The notes under the pieces are model-generated. The model was not told the origin of the DNA. It did not search any database and worked only from the letters and a program-made list of their open reading frames with translations. A stretch of 64,000 bases of DNA from Xiphias gladius (taxonomy: Eukaryota; Chordata; Actinopteri; Istiophoriformes; Xiphiidae). Shown here piece after piece: positions 35,368 to 48,250 of the stretch; the first letter of the stretch is position 1; the number at the start of each line of letters is the position of its first letter. Location of the stretch: NCBI RefSeq assembly GCF_016859285.1, contig NC_053411.1, forward strand, positions 2,295,501 through 2,359,500. The letters are read 5' to 3'. Made by a program: the position numbers and the translations under genes.

Positions 35368-38300
35368 CTAAAACTGGGAGGTTTCGGTGAAGGAGATTGC
35401 ATCTGTCTTGTCGACGGTGAAGCCTCCGTTCACGTAGGATTTCTTTTCGCACTCTTCGTCATCCAAAGTAGCTTCCAGAGCGAAGGGGTTGGCGACGTCC
35501 ACGTCTGATGTCAGATCCATCCTCTCCAGTTCCCTCTTGGATAGTTTCTGAACGATACCAGCTCCGTAAGCATCACCCAGCACGTTGATCATAGTACGGA
35601 ACCGATCCCTGAAACACACCACTCAAAATAAATCTACAGCATCGGCCTTGTTAGAATTTAAACTTTTAAGTAGGAAAAACAGTCCAAATAAAAGGACAGC
35701 AGATGAACTTACAGGAGCCAATCCACAGCCACTATCAGAGTGACATCACTTGCAGGCAATCCTATAGCTGTTAAGACTATCACCATGGTGACAAGGCCAG
35801 CGTTAGGGACTCCTGCTGCTCCAATACTGGCAACCGTTGCTGTTATACTGAAACAAAGAGACACCATGTCACAAGTATTCCTCTTAATAAAATGCAGAGA
35901 CGAAACGTTAAAGCTGTATCAGAGAATATTGCACATTGGTGGCTCCAAATGCCAACAAGAGGTTTGAAATAAGAGGACACAAGAAACTCTGCAGGGCAAC
36001 ATCAGTTATCTAAATGTGAACTAGACAGGATGCTGACAAAGTCACTACACTAAGGCTGTGTAGAGTAAAAAATAACAGAACATACTCGATGACATAAATT
36101 GAAATTATATGCAATATATGAATATATAAATTAAATATATGAATATATGAAATGAAAGCAGACAGATCTGCTTAAAAGCTCACTGGTAATCGAATCCCGT
36201 GGATCTAAAACAAATTACCTGTTATTTACCAGTTATTTTCTGTCAATGCTATTGAAACCATTACTATATTTCTAGATTACACTCTGCATAGGAGTGATAC
36301 TAGTTGGCAGGCCACATACAGTAGATGTTTTTCATATCTTAGCAATATCATTCATGCTGTACAGTGCATTTTACATATTGACTTAATTGTGTTATCTCTT
36401 GCTTCACTGTTATATTTGTCTATGTTTTTTGCTGTCAACGTGTGATCACAGTCAAAGACAAAATTCACCGCATCATAACCTGCAGTTATAAATGCCTCTG
36501 AGCAACTGAACTGTACCTGATGGTAACAATCTGGCCCACATCCAGGGTGTAGTCATTCAGCTGTGCGATGAAGATGGCGGCTACGGCCTCATAGAGCGCT
36601 GTGCCATCCATGTTAATGGTGGCACCCACTGGGAGGACGAAGCGGGTGATTCGCTTGTCGATGCGATTGTTCTCCTCGGCGCATCGGAAGGTGACGGGTA
36701 GAGTAGCGGAGCTGGAAGACATTCATCAAACTCAGTGGATGTTTGGCTTGCTGGTGCCATAAGGTCACACAGTTGTTTCCCTGCTGCCCTGAATTTAAAT
36801 ATATAACTATTTATATATTGTTTTAAGGTAGTGTATGCATGAGTAGTGTGACTGTTGAAATATACAGAATATGATTTAGCTTTACAAGCACAACGAGGAA
36901 CTCGGAGGATTCTGACCTTGAGGAGATCATGAGTGCTGTCACCAGGGCCTGAGCCATTCCCAGTGTGAATGTATATGGGTTCTTCCTCACAATGAGGAAG
37001 AAGATTAGTGGCAGGCAGATGGTGGCATGGATAGCTAGACTGAGGGACAAAACAGACATTAACAATCTAATTGAGGGGAATTACTAGAATGTAAATTACA
37101 AGCACAACATTAGACTTTTAGGGAAATAGATACACTCCATATCACAATAATCACCAGATTATCATATGATGATTTGACTCTCAATATCAATACCTTTGCG
37201 CTCCTGATGGGCTCATAACTTTTTCATACCAAAATATTGTGTGGAAAAAGACATGTGAAAAGTTAGCTGGAATTTCACATTCTTTTTGGAACAAATTGAA
37301 TGCATGGTAGAAGGATAAAGGATTTAAAAGAGAATTTTTTAAACACACACTTACACAAGTATTTAGTGCATTTGCCATCGGGATATTCATAGGATATTCA
37401 TATTTTATTTCAAAGGCAGAAATAAGATATGAATATGGAGTGAGAAAAGAAATAAAATAAAAGGCCAACCAAGACGTATACCACCTTGCCACTCCAACCC
37501 AGTAATTTTTGCTTTAATAAATATTAATAGGTGTGATCTCTGTCAGTAGCTTATTAGTGACTATAAGACACTCAAATTCTCACAGCCCTAATGATGTTTC
37601 TAACCGCTCAATAGATTTCAGCTGCACTGCTTCCAAATAGGCAAATTTGAAGACATTTTTCTTGTCTTTTACATTCAAAAAGTTTTTTTGTTTTTTTTGT
37701 TACAGGCATTGAATGCCGAGTTCAGAACATTATCGGAAAGTGTGAACACTGTTAAAAAAAAATACAAGAACACCCCGAGCCTTTGACTAACCCTGTGACC
37801 CAACTAAACGGGATTTACTGTATAGTCTTTAATGGTTTCAGTTAGATTTAGAGGTGTGAGCGAAGCTTTCATTACTTTATCTGCAGGTTGAGCAGTTTTA
37901 AATGTCCTTGGCCCTTATCAGAGCCCACACAGAGCTCAGCTTTTACTGTATCACTGGAGGGAGAATTGGCCCAAATGTCAACCATAAATCCCAGTGTCTG
38001 GAACAGGCGGATACAGAGTAATGGGACAACTTACCCACTCAGTACCGTCACCATGTAAAGACCCATCTTCTTGAAGATCTCCCAGTCTTCCACCTCGATG
38101 ATCTTAGCAGCAATTAGGAACAGGATCCCTATTGGCATGTAGCTGAAAAAACACAAGTAGTTTGAATTATTTAGGGTATAGAAGCTAAGATTATAGCAAA
38201 TATTGTGTATTTGACTTGCAGCTGAAATGATAAGTGAATTGATTTATTAGTAAATTAACAGAAAAATTATCAGTAACAATTTTGATTAATTATCTAAGTC

Positions 38301-41300
38301 GTTTTTAAAAAAAAAGAATGTCAAAAATTCACTGGCTCCAGCCATCTGTGTTGTGTATTTCAAAAATCCCAGTGGGAAAAGGTAAAGAGAGACATAGCTT
38401 TGGAAATACATTGTGTTAGCCTAGCGAGCTAACAAGTAAGCAGTGGTAGAACGCAGCTAAGTACATTTACCTCGGTTCTATACATAGGTACAATTTGGAG
38501 GTGTTTCTATTTTACATGGGTATTTCCATTTGATGCTGTTTTGTACTACATCACTAATTACAGAGGAAAATATTGTACTTTTACTCCATCACAATTTTAA
38601 AAATACGATGCATAATTAAACGATCAAACTAGCTAATTAGGCTTCACCTTGGCCAGATACTGGATTAAAAATTCTGCTTACAGTGATAATAATCTACAAG
38701 TATAATTTGTAAAAAAATATCACAAAGGCTTCTGGATAATGAGTACTCTAACTTTGATACTAAGTATATCTTGCCGATAATACTTACATACTTCTGCTCT
38801 AGTAACATTTTTACTGCAGGACTTTTGCTAATAATTTTTACATTGTGGTATTTTTACTTTTTTTTACATAAAGGATCTGAACAGCTCCTCCACCACTGCA
38901 GTTGAGGCACTTTTAAGATGCTATAGTGTCACATGCTGACATTAAACACACAAGAGATATAGCCTATTAATGTTTGTGCTTTCTCTCTTTTATGTGGTTT
39001 TTCCTTAGGGGCCACCATACATACCTGTAGCTCACTCTATACATACCACATAATTATCTGGACCAGTTTCATGGTGGCTTCATTCAGGGCATCGAAAAAT
39101 TCCAGGAGGATGCGTCCCTTTTCACCCATCTTCCCAATGACAAGGCCAAAAGCAACACAGAACACGATAAGCCCCAAAACGTTGATTCCATCCGAATATG
39201 TCCCAATGATTTTATAGTTCTTAGTGATGTTCTGCCAAGAGAGGAGACAAGGAGGCGATTCATTCAGTGAGCTAAGACCAGGCCAGGAAGCTGCTTTCAC
39301 AACCACATTAGTTGACTCTAAGGACCCATTGATAAGCTGTGCAAATGTTTTCTACGGGATCACAGTCCACTGACCCGTGGACACTTATGGCTCATTATTA
39401 GGACTTCTGATGCATTTAGATGAGACACTGGTTGCCAGGTGCAGAAACATGAAACTTAGACTGGAGCTGATGGATCAACAAGGACATATTGTTGTCATGT
39501 AAAGATCAAAACCCCAGCAGGCATGTTAATGGATTTTCCACAGAAAACACTGGTGAACTCTGGTGCAAGTGCAGCTTTGCTTGCTTGACAAACAAGACAA
39601 TGCATTGATAGCATTAAGGTAGTAACTGGTTTAGATGAACAGAATAAAGTAACGTGCACCCTTACCTCTACTGCTGCCATGATAGTAGTTGTGAGAGGTG
39701 GACCTGTGGTGGTGTCAGCCAAAACCAATGGAGGCTCCAGCTCTTTGCGCTTAGTCTTGTACTAGTGTAATTGGTAACGTTTCAAAGAATCACAGTTACG
39801 TTCACATGGCCATACTCACTATGTGTATACTCACTTGACTGTATGTTGAAATGAAACTTTGAACATGAATAGAAAGTGGAACAGGAATGAGTGATGGATG
39901 TGCAATGCCCTCTTACCTGCTGAAAACAAGCCTGCACCAGATTTTCTGGAAACATGTTTCTGTTGATGAAAAAGACAAGGTTGGTGTACTAAAATCATTC
40001 CTTGACAGATGAGTTATTGCACCAACTCTTGATGAAAGTCACAATCAAAGAGGGAATGATTTTCGTATTCATAAAGAAACTGTGAATATGGAAAACTTCT
40101 TTTGAGGAAATTGAGCTAAAAATCACTAAAATCAGTTACTTGCAGATACCTTCCCCAGGGATGACATGATTTTTTCAATATAAAGTTGTTGGGGAACTCG
40201 AATTTCAGTACATATTGTACATTGATTTCAACAAAAGCAATTGCCTTTGATTCAAGAAACTGAAGGTTGGATATTTTAGCCTCAGAACTCTGGAATTAAA
40301 GGCCTCAGTATGCTACAAACAAAGTACTTGTCAATCATGTAACAGGGCCTGAAAAACCCCTTTCTGATGGCTGAACCAACTTTCCATGTTAATGTAACAT
40401 TCTGAGTTCCTATCATTTCAAGTTGACGTAATGTTTCCATTTGATGTAATGTTTTCAGTTGACATTACTTTTTGAGTTGAGAATTACAGATTCTTTGACT
40501 ACAAACTGACGGGCCTGGTGTGTGGAGGTGTGAAAAGTAAAAGAAGCTCTCTTTAACAGAACACACACAACACAGAAAGTATTCCATCACTTTTTGTGTG
40601 TTCAGCTGAGTGGAACACCGAGGATGCGTTTGAAGAGAGACTGTCCTAAAGTGCATGCTCTAGTATGATTCATTGCATTGAGACTACATAGACACAGAAA
40701 AGACACAGAGAGATGGGGAGGCTTTGGGAAATAGCCGGGTGGAGGCAGATTGATTGCAGTTTGACTGTGGACATTTGGAACAAGTAAACACACTTTTGCT
40801 TTAATTGAAGGTGGACACAGAATTTGAGTGGACACAAAAGTAACTTTATGTTCATGAAAAATTTGCAGCTTCAGTCACATGACTGGGAGGTCACCTGAGG
40901 AGGTCCAAGAGTGTGTCAACTGTTGTGACGTTGGGCGTCGTCCCTGCTCTGTTAATGTGTTCAGCTGTCTGAGAGACTCCTGGTTTGATAGTCATCACCA
41001 AAATAATTCCTGCAACGGATGACAACACTCAGTATACTGTTGTATACCTTATACAATAGGTTTCATAGCAGAGCAGGAACTGACAAATATGTTTCAACAT
41101 TATCATCAAGATCATCAACCACTTTTACATGACACCATTTGATTGACTTGGTAACTGTAAAGCAACTGAATTAAACAGGAGAATTTAAATACAGTGGTAC
41201 TGAGAACCAGAGAAGTGAGGAAAGGCTTGAGAGAGCTCACCGAGAATAACTGCAATGATGGTTGTCGAGAAGTAATAAATAACAGCTCGCAGGCCTATCT

Positions 41301-42146
41301 TTCCTGATACCTCGGAGTCCAAGGCTGCAACACCTGTGCACAAAAAGCTCAATGTTTAATTCAAATCTAAACCAAAGGTTTGCCACACCGCCAGGTATCA
41401 AAACACAAGACCTTTTACCACTTCAACCAGACTTTATTGCATAGAAAGGTGATGAGAACATGGAAACAAGTCTTCAAAATAAAGGCCACAATGTAATAGT
41501 CGGCCCTGACGCTTATACAGTAAGTGACAAAATGAAATTAGCAGCTGTAAAGCTAAATAATGCCATTCAGATATGCCTAGTGTTTTGTTTTGTAGATGGT
41601 TTCCATATACAATGAAACACTGGTTTAGAGACTAATTCAGATAAAAGTTTGCACTTAAGAAAATGCTAAAGCCCCACAGTTTTTGGTCTAAAACATAGGA
41701 GAAATTAAAGATACTAAGTCTAAAAATATTGCTTTCAAATGCCAGTTTGGCATCATTACTACAAGGAACCTACAACTGATGAGTTCAGAAGGGTTTAACG
41801 TTCACATTATCCCCAAGCAGGATATATGTGTGCTGTGCCACCTCCCGTCTTCCAGCTTGTTTGGGCATGAAAATTTGGATCCAAGCCTTATACATACAAC
41901 TCCTACAGGCCTTCCTACATTTATGAGTAAGTAATGCTACACAGTAGGAAATATTGGTACGCAGGTGGGAAAAAGAAATCCCAGTAACAACAAGCAATTC
42001 AGGAACTGGTATTACGGACAAACACTGTAACAAAATGCCTAGACAGTTCTGTAACACTGCAACAAATGTGCTACAGTCCATATTTGACAGAATCAAATTT
42101 TCCATACATAGCAATTGAGCAAAACAATAGACTCTACACATGCACA

Positions 42147-42182
<36 letters not shown>

Positions 42183-45100
42183 AATAGGTGACATCACTAA
42201 GTTATATCCAATTATATTATGAGTATATTATTATTTTCTCCTTCACTTCTTTCCAAGAGTTCTGAATCTTTGGACATTTTCAGAACATATGGATGTAAGT
42301 ATAAGACTCTGTGTTACATTTCATACAGAGGGGTGGAATGTGGACGCAGCCTGCCCTCAGTAATGGTGTACAATGCAGTCGGAGGAGTATTTTAAACTCT
42401 CTCTCTGTCAGCGTAACAGCTAAATATATTAAGACTGTTCCCGATAGCTGATCTCCAGCTCTTTTCATCTATCTGTTGTTCTGAATTCTTCTGCCATTGT
42501 TTTCTTATGTGTTCCGTAGAATTATCTCATTCCGGGTTAAAGGTTTTATCATACATGAAACGAATATGCCTGGTAAAAGCTGTGGGAGGATCTCTTCTAA
42601 AAGGGATGTATTTAAGGATTTTATGGTTTTTGGGATAAAGAGTCTGTGGTATATTTAGCTGGTCCCACTTTCTTGCCAAATTCATGCTTCATGTTTGCAA
42701 TGACGGAGCTGAAGTGCAGTTTTATTAGTTCCATAGGAGAGGGGCTGTTTTCACACCCAGGTAGATAATTACTGAAGAAGTTTTTCCCTTCATAAAACCT
42801 GTCTGCTCAGGTTTCACCACAGTGGCTGTAAAAACTATAAACATTTTCTAGCCTCCGAGTTAAAATCTTAGCCAAACTCTTTGGTTCTGCATTAATGAGC
42901 AAAACTGGTCTATATGACGCTGCATCTTCTAGGTCCTTATCCTTTCTCCAGGATTAGACTGATATAAGCCAGTGACATTTTTTGAGGTAGATGGTGCATA
43001 GATGCAAAACTACAGTTGTCAACTTCACTTGAATGCAAGATAAGTTTGTTCTTCAATTCTTTGAACCATTCCATCATTCTGGGAATTTCCCACTTTTCTC
43101 TGAATTCAATTCTGACCTATTTTTCTGCATCTTAGTGAGATTTGAGTTGTCTCTGCTGCTTTTAATTCCTTCTCCACTTCTTGCTGTCTCAAAACAGAAT
43201 TATTTTTCCTGTTCGACAGATATGAAATAACAGACTCTTAGAAATGCCTTTGCAGTCTCCCATAGCCGCTTAGAGCTGGTCCCCATTATCATTATTTTCA
43301 TGAAAAAATCGTTTAGTTAATATGATGGAAATCTCCATGTTCGAGCACCACTTTCTAAAGCCCCTATTCTCATCTACTTGTAAACCTCGGCGTGGTCGCC
43401 AATGTGCAATGAGCCAATATCTCAGGAGTTTATTAATCCAACAGACTGCATGGGAACATGGGGACAATAGAAATCTTTTCTAATCAGTAGTAGGGTTATA
43501 TGAATTCTGCTCAGTTGGTTTGGCCCAAGCTAAAGGAAAAACCAATCAAGGCAGCTATCTGCCGTTCTGCATTATCACTGTGAAGTTTAAATCTGAAGCT
43601 CGTATGAAATATGCCATATTGTTTTTCCTCATTTTGCAGCTATGAGCCATAAGAACCAACTGCCTAGTTCCATTCCAGCAGGGAGCCTCGCTATGCTGCT
43701 GTGGATGTGGCGAAAGTAACAGTCAGAGCAGATGTAATGCAGCTCCTAAATGACATTCTTCAATAACAGTCACCTGTAGTATCACTTATCCTATTGTCTT
43801 CTTGTGTATTTTGTGATGTTTTCTCTGTCTAGATGCCAGAACTGAGAGACGTAAAAAAAAACACATTGTTATCTCAACTTCACTGCACACAGACAGCAAC
43901 AAACTAAAACCGTGCACAGACTGTCACACTCTGAGTGCATCTCATTAGTGGAGATTACTATCAGCCCTGGTGACAAATGTATTGTGTGTAGCTGCAGACT
44001 AATGCAGCTACACACAATACATTTGTCTTTGTCTTTCAGTATAACTCCATTTCGACATAGCTTGCAAGCAAGTGCTAATTATTAACTCCTGCAAATGTGT
44101 GACTGTTCTGCAGTACAAAGTGACGTCTTCAAATTGCAACTTCTCACATTTTGATGGCTGGATCATGACCTACATGACGTTTTGTTTATCAAAATTGTTG
44201 CTGTTTCACCTCTCCTGTCCATACACTGCTTATGTATCCATGGTTACTCTGACCATATGGCCAAATATAATACTGACATATTTTTTTAATGCCCAAAGGC
44301 ATAGTCTTTAGAGTTAGTTCCTTTTATAATGTCTGCACATGGCAACTAGAGTATTTTTTAGGTTTGGTAAAGGTTTTGTTTGTTGTAAATAAGCCAGTGT
44401 TTAAGTATTGTTGGGGTTAGGCAACTAAAAATTTGGATAATGTAAATGAAAGACTGTGGTAAAACAAGAACTCTTCTGCATCAAAGTCAGACACGCACAC
44501 ACCCATCCACCTGCCTGATGTCAACAGTCCACCACGCTATTCAAAGGGTGCCGTGCAGGCACTCACTGCAGATCTGTCCCATACAACCAGAATTTGTAGA
44601 GACACTGGGCTGGTGCTCACCTGCAGGAAACTGATGAACTTTTGGTGACTTGTTCATTTTGTTTACTGGATAAATAAATAAAACCTTTACTATGAACCTG
44701 TTTACATGAACCTCAAAAGCTATATTCAATTTAAGGCAAACAGACATTCACTTATTACTTCAAGACTTCCTGATCTCCGTTTTTTCTAACGCAGAGGTTA
44801 GATTTATGTTACCTGTTATCATGCTTGAAATGATGAGAGGAAGGATGACCAGCTTCAGCATTCGCATTAGGACCTCTCCTGGGAAGCCAAAATACTGCTT
44901 GTGGAGATGGGAGAGGGACGCATACTCTCTGACCACAACACCCAAACTGATCCCTGAAAGATCAGGAGAAAGACAGAGTCAGGTCATAAGGATCATCTGT
45001 TATAGCTGTATATACACATGTGGAGTGCAATGCAACTTCATTATAAGGAACATTTTAATCGGTGTTACCACTGCATTGGCAACCGACGCAGTGCCATTGT

Positions 45101-47712
45101 TTTACAGGTCAGTGGTATTTTATCACATGGACTTTATGAGGCACAATACACATTAGTGTATATTAAACTTTATACATTTTACAGCTTTAAATGCCACGTA
45201 TATGCCACTCAGGGATTTTAGTAATGGCTCCAAACCACCATCTTTGTTATCACACACAACAGAACACAATTAAAGATGCTTGTAAAAGACTGGGATGACA
45301 CAGCAAATTGTAGCTGGATGACACAGCCACATTTAGGCATCAAAACGTGACCTACTGTATGTATACCGTGTGACTGGCTTGTAAGTGGCTCACAGAGTCT
45401 ATCAGGTTTAGCAGGGCGTCAGACTCTTGACAGGTGGAGCTGTTCAGTCCAGTTCTCTAACCTGAATCTATAACCCCCAACTAATCAGTCATTGGGGGCA
45501 CATAGTGCACGCTCAAAGCTGCATTAGCTGGTTTAAAATATAAAATATAAAACTACAAACACACAACACATATTGCCTGCAGTCGGCACATGTGTCAAAA
45601 TGGTAGATGCTTTTACTTTACTTGTATGTTGATGAGGCACATCAGCATGTCTTTATCTGCAGGCCTACATTGCAGCACCTGCCCACAGCTCTGAAACATG
45701 CTGGGTCTCTTTTTTGGGTGCTTGAAATCAATTGCGCTGTGTCCTTGTTAATTTCACGGCTGCAGTCGCTGTATGGTGACGGTAGTTAAAAACAAGGACA
45801 GTAAGCCCGAAGAAACTTTGGAACTTTACCTTCAACACAAACTTCTTTTTATGCTACAAATTGCCAGGAATCAGCAGGAATGTTCTTTGCAATGTAATAA
45901 AATATATCTTTCAATGAACAGATGGTTAGCCTAATAAAAAAGCAGTCTGGGAGAGGCTTGTTGTAAAGTGAAGTCATTAAGATAAATGAACAACAAGCAA
46001 AGACAGACTTTCCTGCTGTAACCTGCTTTACACCTGTAGAAAAACAAGATGCAACATAAGACGTGCCCATGTTTGTTGGAGAAGAGGGAGAGATTAGCTA
46101 GTAATCTAATATAGGTTGGTTTTATCAAGAACAGATATGTGTGCTGCATCAGAAAAAAACATGCATTTTATTTTCAGGTAGACATAAATACTTAATCAAT
46201 AAAATTAAAAAAGAATAAATAATAAATGAAGTTAAGACTGCTAAAAACCACAAACACAGAAACAACTCAAACATAAACAGGCAATTCCTTGTCTCATGAA
46301 ATATCAAATGTGTGTCATTACATTTGGGTGGAGTAGAACAGTAAAGCAGTTAAACATACTTATTTGTTTTCTTTTTGAGAGTGAGAGGAGAAGATTGATT
46401 CTACTTCAACGTCTGTGTGTGAAATATGGAGCTATAGCAGGGAGGCAATTAGCCTAGCTTAGCATAAAGACTAGAAGGGGGAAACAGCTAGCCTGGCTCT
46501 GTCCAAACTTAAAAAAATACACCTACCAACACCTCTAAAGCTCACTGATTAGCAAACGATCCTGCATCTCATTTTGCTTAGTCGACACACATTCAAAAAT
46601 ATAAAAACATAATTTGTGATTTAAGAGGGAGTTAGATAAGGAACTATTAGGAGCAATTTTTTGGGCTAACAAAAGCTAAAGCCAGTGGCTTTCTGCAGCC
46701 CTGTTGTCACAGTGAGATTGTTCGGGTTTGATTCCATTGTGCCTGTACAGAGAGCGAAACAATAGCCTGTGCTCACTTACTGTATCTTGCAAACTGCGCT
46801 ATAGTCAGACATGGCAAAGAAGGGTGGATGGACAAACTGTTGTCTGCCAAAAATGTGTGTGCAAACAAATTGTTGCTTTTACATTTCTGTTTGTGTACAA
46901 ATTAAACAAATGATCTACAGTGTGTTAATCAGTGAGCTTTAGAGGTGTTGGTAGGTGTAATTTTGAGCTTTGGATAGAGCCAGGCTAGCTGTTTTCCCCT
47001 GATTCTGGTCTTTAAGCTAAGCTAGGCTAACCATGTCCTGACTCAAGCTCTGTAGTTAACATACAGACATGAGATTATTATCCATCTTCAAATCTCACTG
47101 TCAGAAAAAAAAAAAAAAAAGCATTTCCAAAAATGTTGAAACCTTTCTCTAATATACATTTGAAAGCATTTGAACCTGCACCTGCAGATGGCTATTACTG
47201 TGCACTGTGCTGCACTGCCACAGTGCTGGGACTCCTCACATAGATGTAGCATCAGCTGTCACTTCAGTCTGGTCACGTTTGACTGAGACACGTCCAGACA
47301 CAGGGGGAGAAAACTGCTCTTTGCCTCTGGAGGACAGGGGCTATGTCTCCTATAACATCACACTCAGTATCCATCCTCCATTCTCCTAAGAAATATAATT
47401 ATGAGATGCAATGCATGTACTGTATCCCTTAGCACACGTTTAACATTTCTGTTGCTGTGACAGCAGCAGAAAGCAAGACTGAATGAAAAATAACAAGGGA
47501 GGGATAGATGTGTAAACAGCAATGAAGATAAGTAAAAAATGGCACTAGTGACGGTGAAAGTGTCTCATTCTCTCAGCATACATGAGCAGACATTAAGGGG
47601 GCTTCCACATACCGAGCAGCACTGATAAAATCGTGGCAATCAGAAGCCAATTCCTCTTCAGCAAGCCTTTGAAATTCACGCCTCGTCGCTCTTTGTTGCC
47701 CATCATCTCCAT
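35368..47712 (-). CDS. slc1a1: Excitatory amino acid transporter 3 (sodium-dependent glutamate/aspartate transporter)
   Basis: A plasma-membrane carrier that takes up L-glutamate, D/L-aspartate and cysteine with Na+ and H+ in exchange for K+. Coding exons in transcript order: 47713-1=47712-47613, 44953-44813, 41333-41241, 41009-40895, 39959-39917, 39761-39666, 39231-39047, 38142-38035, 37039-36917, 36711-36517, 35847-35713, 35608-35368; all GT/AG with matching phases, giving 524 aa, the length I recall for human EAAT3. Visible landmarks: [20 protein letters not shown] (TM2), HP1 serine motif SSSSAT (residues 333-338), NMDGT (368-372), HP2 tip [11 protein letters not shown] (407-417), and LDRFR with Asp446 and Arg449, equivalent to the human substrate-binding Asp444 and Arg447. 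A sequon NIT starts at residue 197 in the large extracellular loop. The C-terminus [18 protein letters not shown] then TETSQF is EAAT3-specific. Start chosen at 47712 (context ACACCATGG); a second in-frame ATG three codons on aligns with the human start. Confidence 0.97.
38219..38345 (-). repeat. hAT-type MITE fragment in slc1a1 intron
   Basis: AGCTGAAATGATAAGTGAAT, TAACAGAAAAATTATCAGTAAC and TGTCAAAAATTCACTGGCTCC match, in opposite orientation, the end region of the MITE family seen at 10496-10813. Truncated. Confidence 0.5.
38441..38898 (+). repeat. CAGTGGT-type non-autonomous DNA transposon
   Basis: It begins CAGTGGTAGAACGCAGCTAA then GTACATTTACCTC, and ends AAAGGATCTGAACAGCTCC then TCCACCACTG, an inverted terminal match. 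The interior (AGAGGAAAATATTGTACTTT then TACTCCATC; GGACTTTTGCT; CATTGTGGTATTTTTACTTT) follows a very common fish repeat. No clear target duplication. In the slc1a1 intron between exons 39231-39047 and 38142-38035. Confidence 0.65.
41790..43600 (-). mobile_element. L1-like LINE ORF2 remnant in slc1a1 intron 2
   Basis: Minus-strand fragments appear in the order of an L1/Tx1-type ORF2. Near 43270-43470 is a segment with [19 protein letters not shown]. Near 42760-42960, in broken frames, is the reverse transcriptase core ([18 protein letters not shown] with RRLENV, then QTGF with KGKN). Near 42214-42468 is [20 protein letters not shown], then CMKCNTES before HMF, the usual C-terminal Cys-rich region. 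Many frameshifts and stops; no ORF1 or poly-A tail recognised. It is in the same orientation as slc1a1. An AC microsatellite (42149-42178) lies inside. Confidence 0.7.
42149..42178. repeat. (AC)n microsatellite
   Basis: About 15 AC units within the LINE remnant of slc1a1 intron 2. Confidence 0.95.
43972..44027. repeat. Perfect 25-bp inverted repeat (hairpin, 6-nt loop)
   Basis: The left arm 43972-43996 (starts GACAAATGTATTGTG, ends GTAGCTGCA) is exactly complementary to 44003-44027; the loop is GACTAA. No mismatch in 25 pairs. It lies in slc1a1 intron 2, outside the LINE remnant. Pairing does not extend beyond the arms, which is shorter than a typical pre-miRNA. Confidence 0.9.
44028..44812. 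other. slc1a1 intron 2, remaining part
   Basis: Nothing recognised beyond intronic sequence leading to the splice donor of exon 44953-44813. Confidence 0.4.
46355..47147. repeat. Palindromic fish MITE, full-length copy in slc1a1 intron 1
   Basis: The left arm has TAGCCTAGCTTAGCATAAAG, GGGGGAAACAGCTAGCCTGG and ACCTACCAACACCTCTAAAG; the right arm has the inverse GCTTTAGAGGTGTTGGTAGG, GAGCCAGGCTAGCTGTTTTC and TAAGCTAAGCTAGGCTAACC. An A run (about 47105-47122) and AAAATGTTGAAACCTTTCT mark the right end; outer termini are diverged. Non-coding. Confidence 0.7.
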
Positions 47713-48250
47713 GGTGTTGCTTATACTCCAAAATGGGGAGAAACAACAATGGCCCCCGTGGAGACACAAAAGACTCCTGCAGCCGGGATGTCAGAGGCAG
47801 ACGAGGCAGACAGGGATGGAGGACCAGCTGTGTTGCAATAGCAAAGTAGGCAGCCGTCAGACACTGCTGATAGCCAGCATTGGTGTGAGGGAGGGAGTGT
47901 GTGTGGGGAGAGAGAGGGAGGAAAGGAGGAAGGGAGGGAGGGAGACAGTCGCCTTCTCCCTTCACTACCCTTCCCCCACACAAGGTGTCTCTGACATTTT
48001 CTCCTTGAGTATGAGTGACACCAGCCTGCGTGGTAGGCAGGGGAATTAAGAATAACAGAGAGGAACCATAGCTAAAGCACAGGTTTCCTCCTGTGCAGGT
48101 AGATGAAATGGTTCTTTCAGACACAATGGACACACACGCAGTTCTGCCAGCCGCTTGGCGAGCTGGCGTGTGTGCAGGGGTGAAAGTTCAACCCAGCTGA
48201 ACAAAGTACAACCTAGTTCAACCTAGTCCTTGCTGCCGCCTTCAGAAGGG
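47713..48250 (-). promoter_or_regulatory. slc1a1 5' UTR and presumed promoter
   Basis: Sequence immediately upstream (in transcript direction) of the slc1a1 start codon. It includes a purine-rich GGGAGGGAGG/GAGAGAGAGG stretch at 47885-47945. No TATA box is obvious. The long open frames overlapping it on both strands are low-complexity by-products. Confidence 0.35.

Noticed and set aside
41785-42183. 132-codon minus-strand frame as a separate gene
   Set aside because: It lies within slc1a1 intron 2 next to L1-like ORF2 pieces, starts in an AC microsatellite, and fits degraded LINE sequence better.
43972-44027. Hairpin as a microRNA precursor
   Set aside because: The stem ends abruptly at 25 pairs with a 6-nt loop and does not extend; typical animal pre-miRNAs have longer, imperfect stems.
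47573-48133. 186-codon minus-strand open frame upstream of slc1a1
   Set aside because: It overlaps slc1a1 exon 1 in a different frame, is rich in low-complexity Ser/Pro/Leu, and lacks family similarity; the real coding frame is [16 protein letters not shown].
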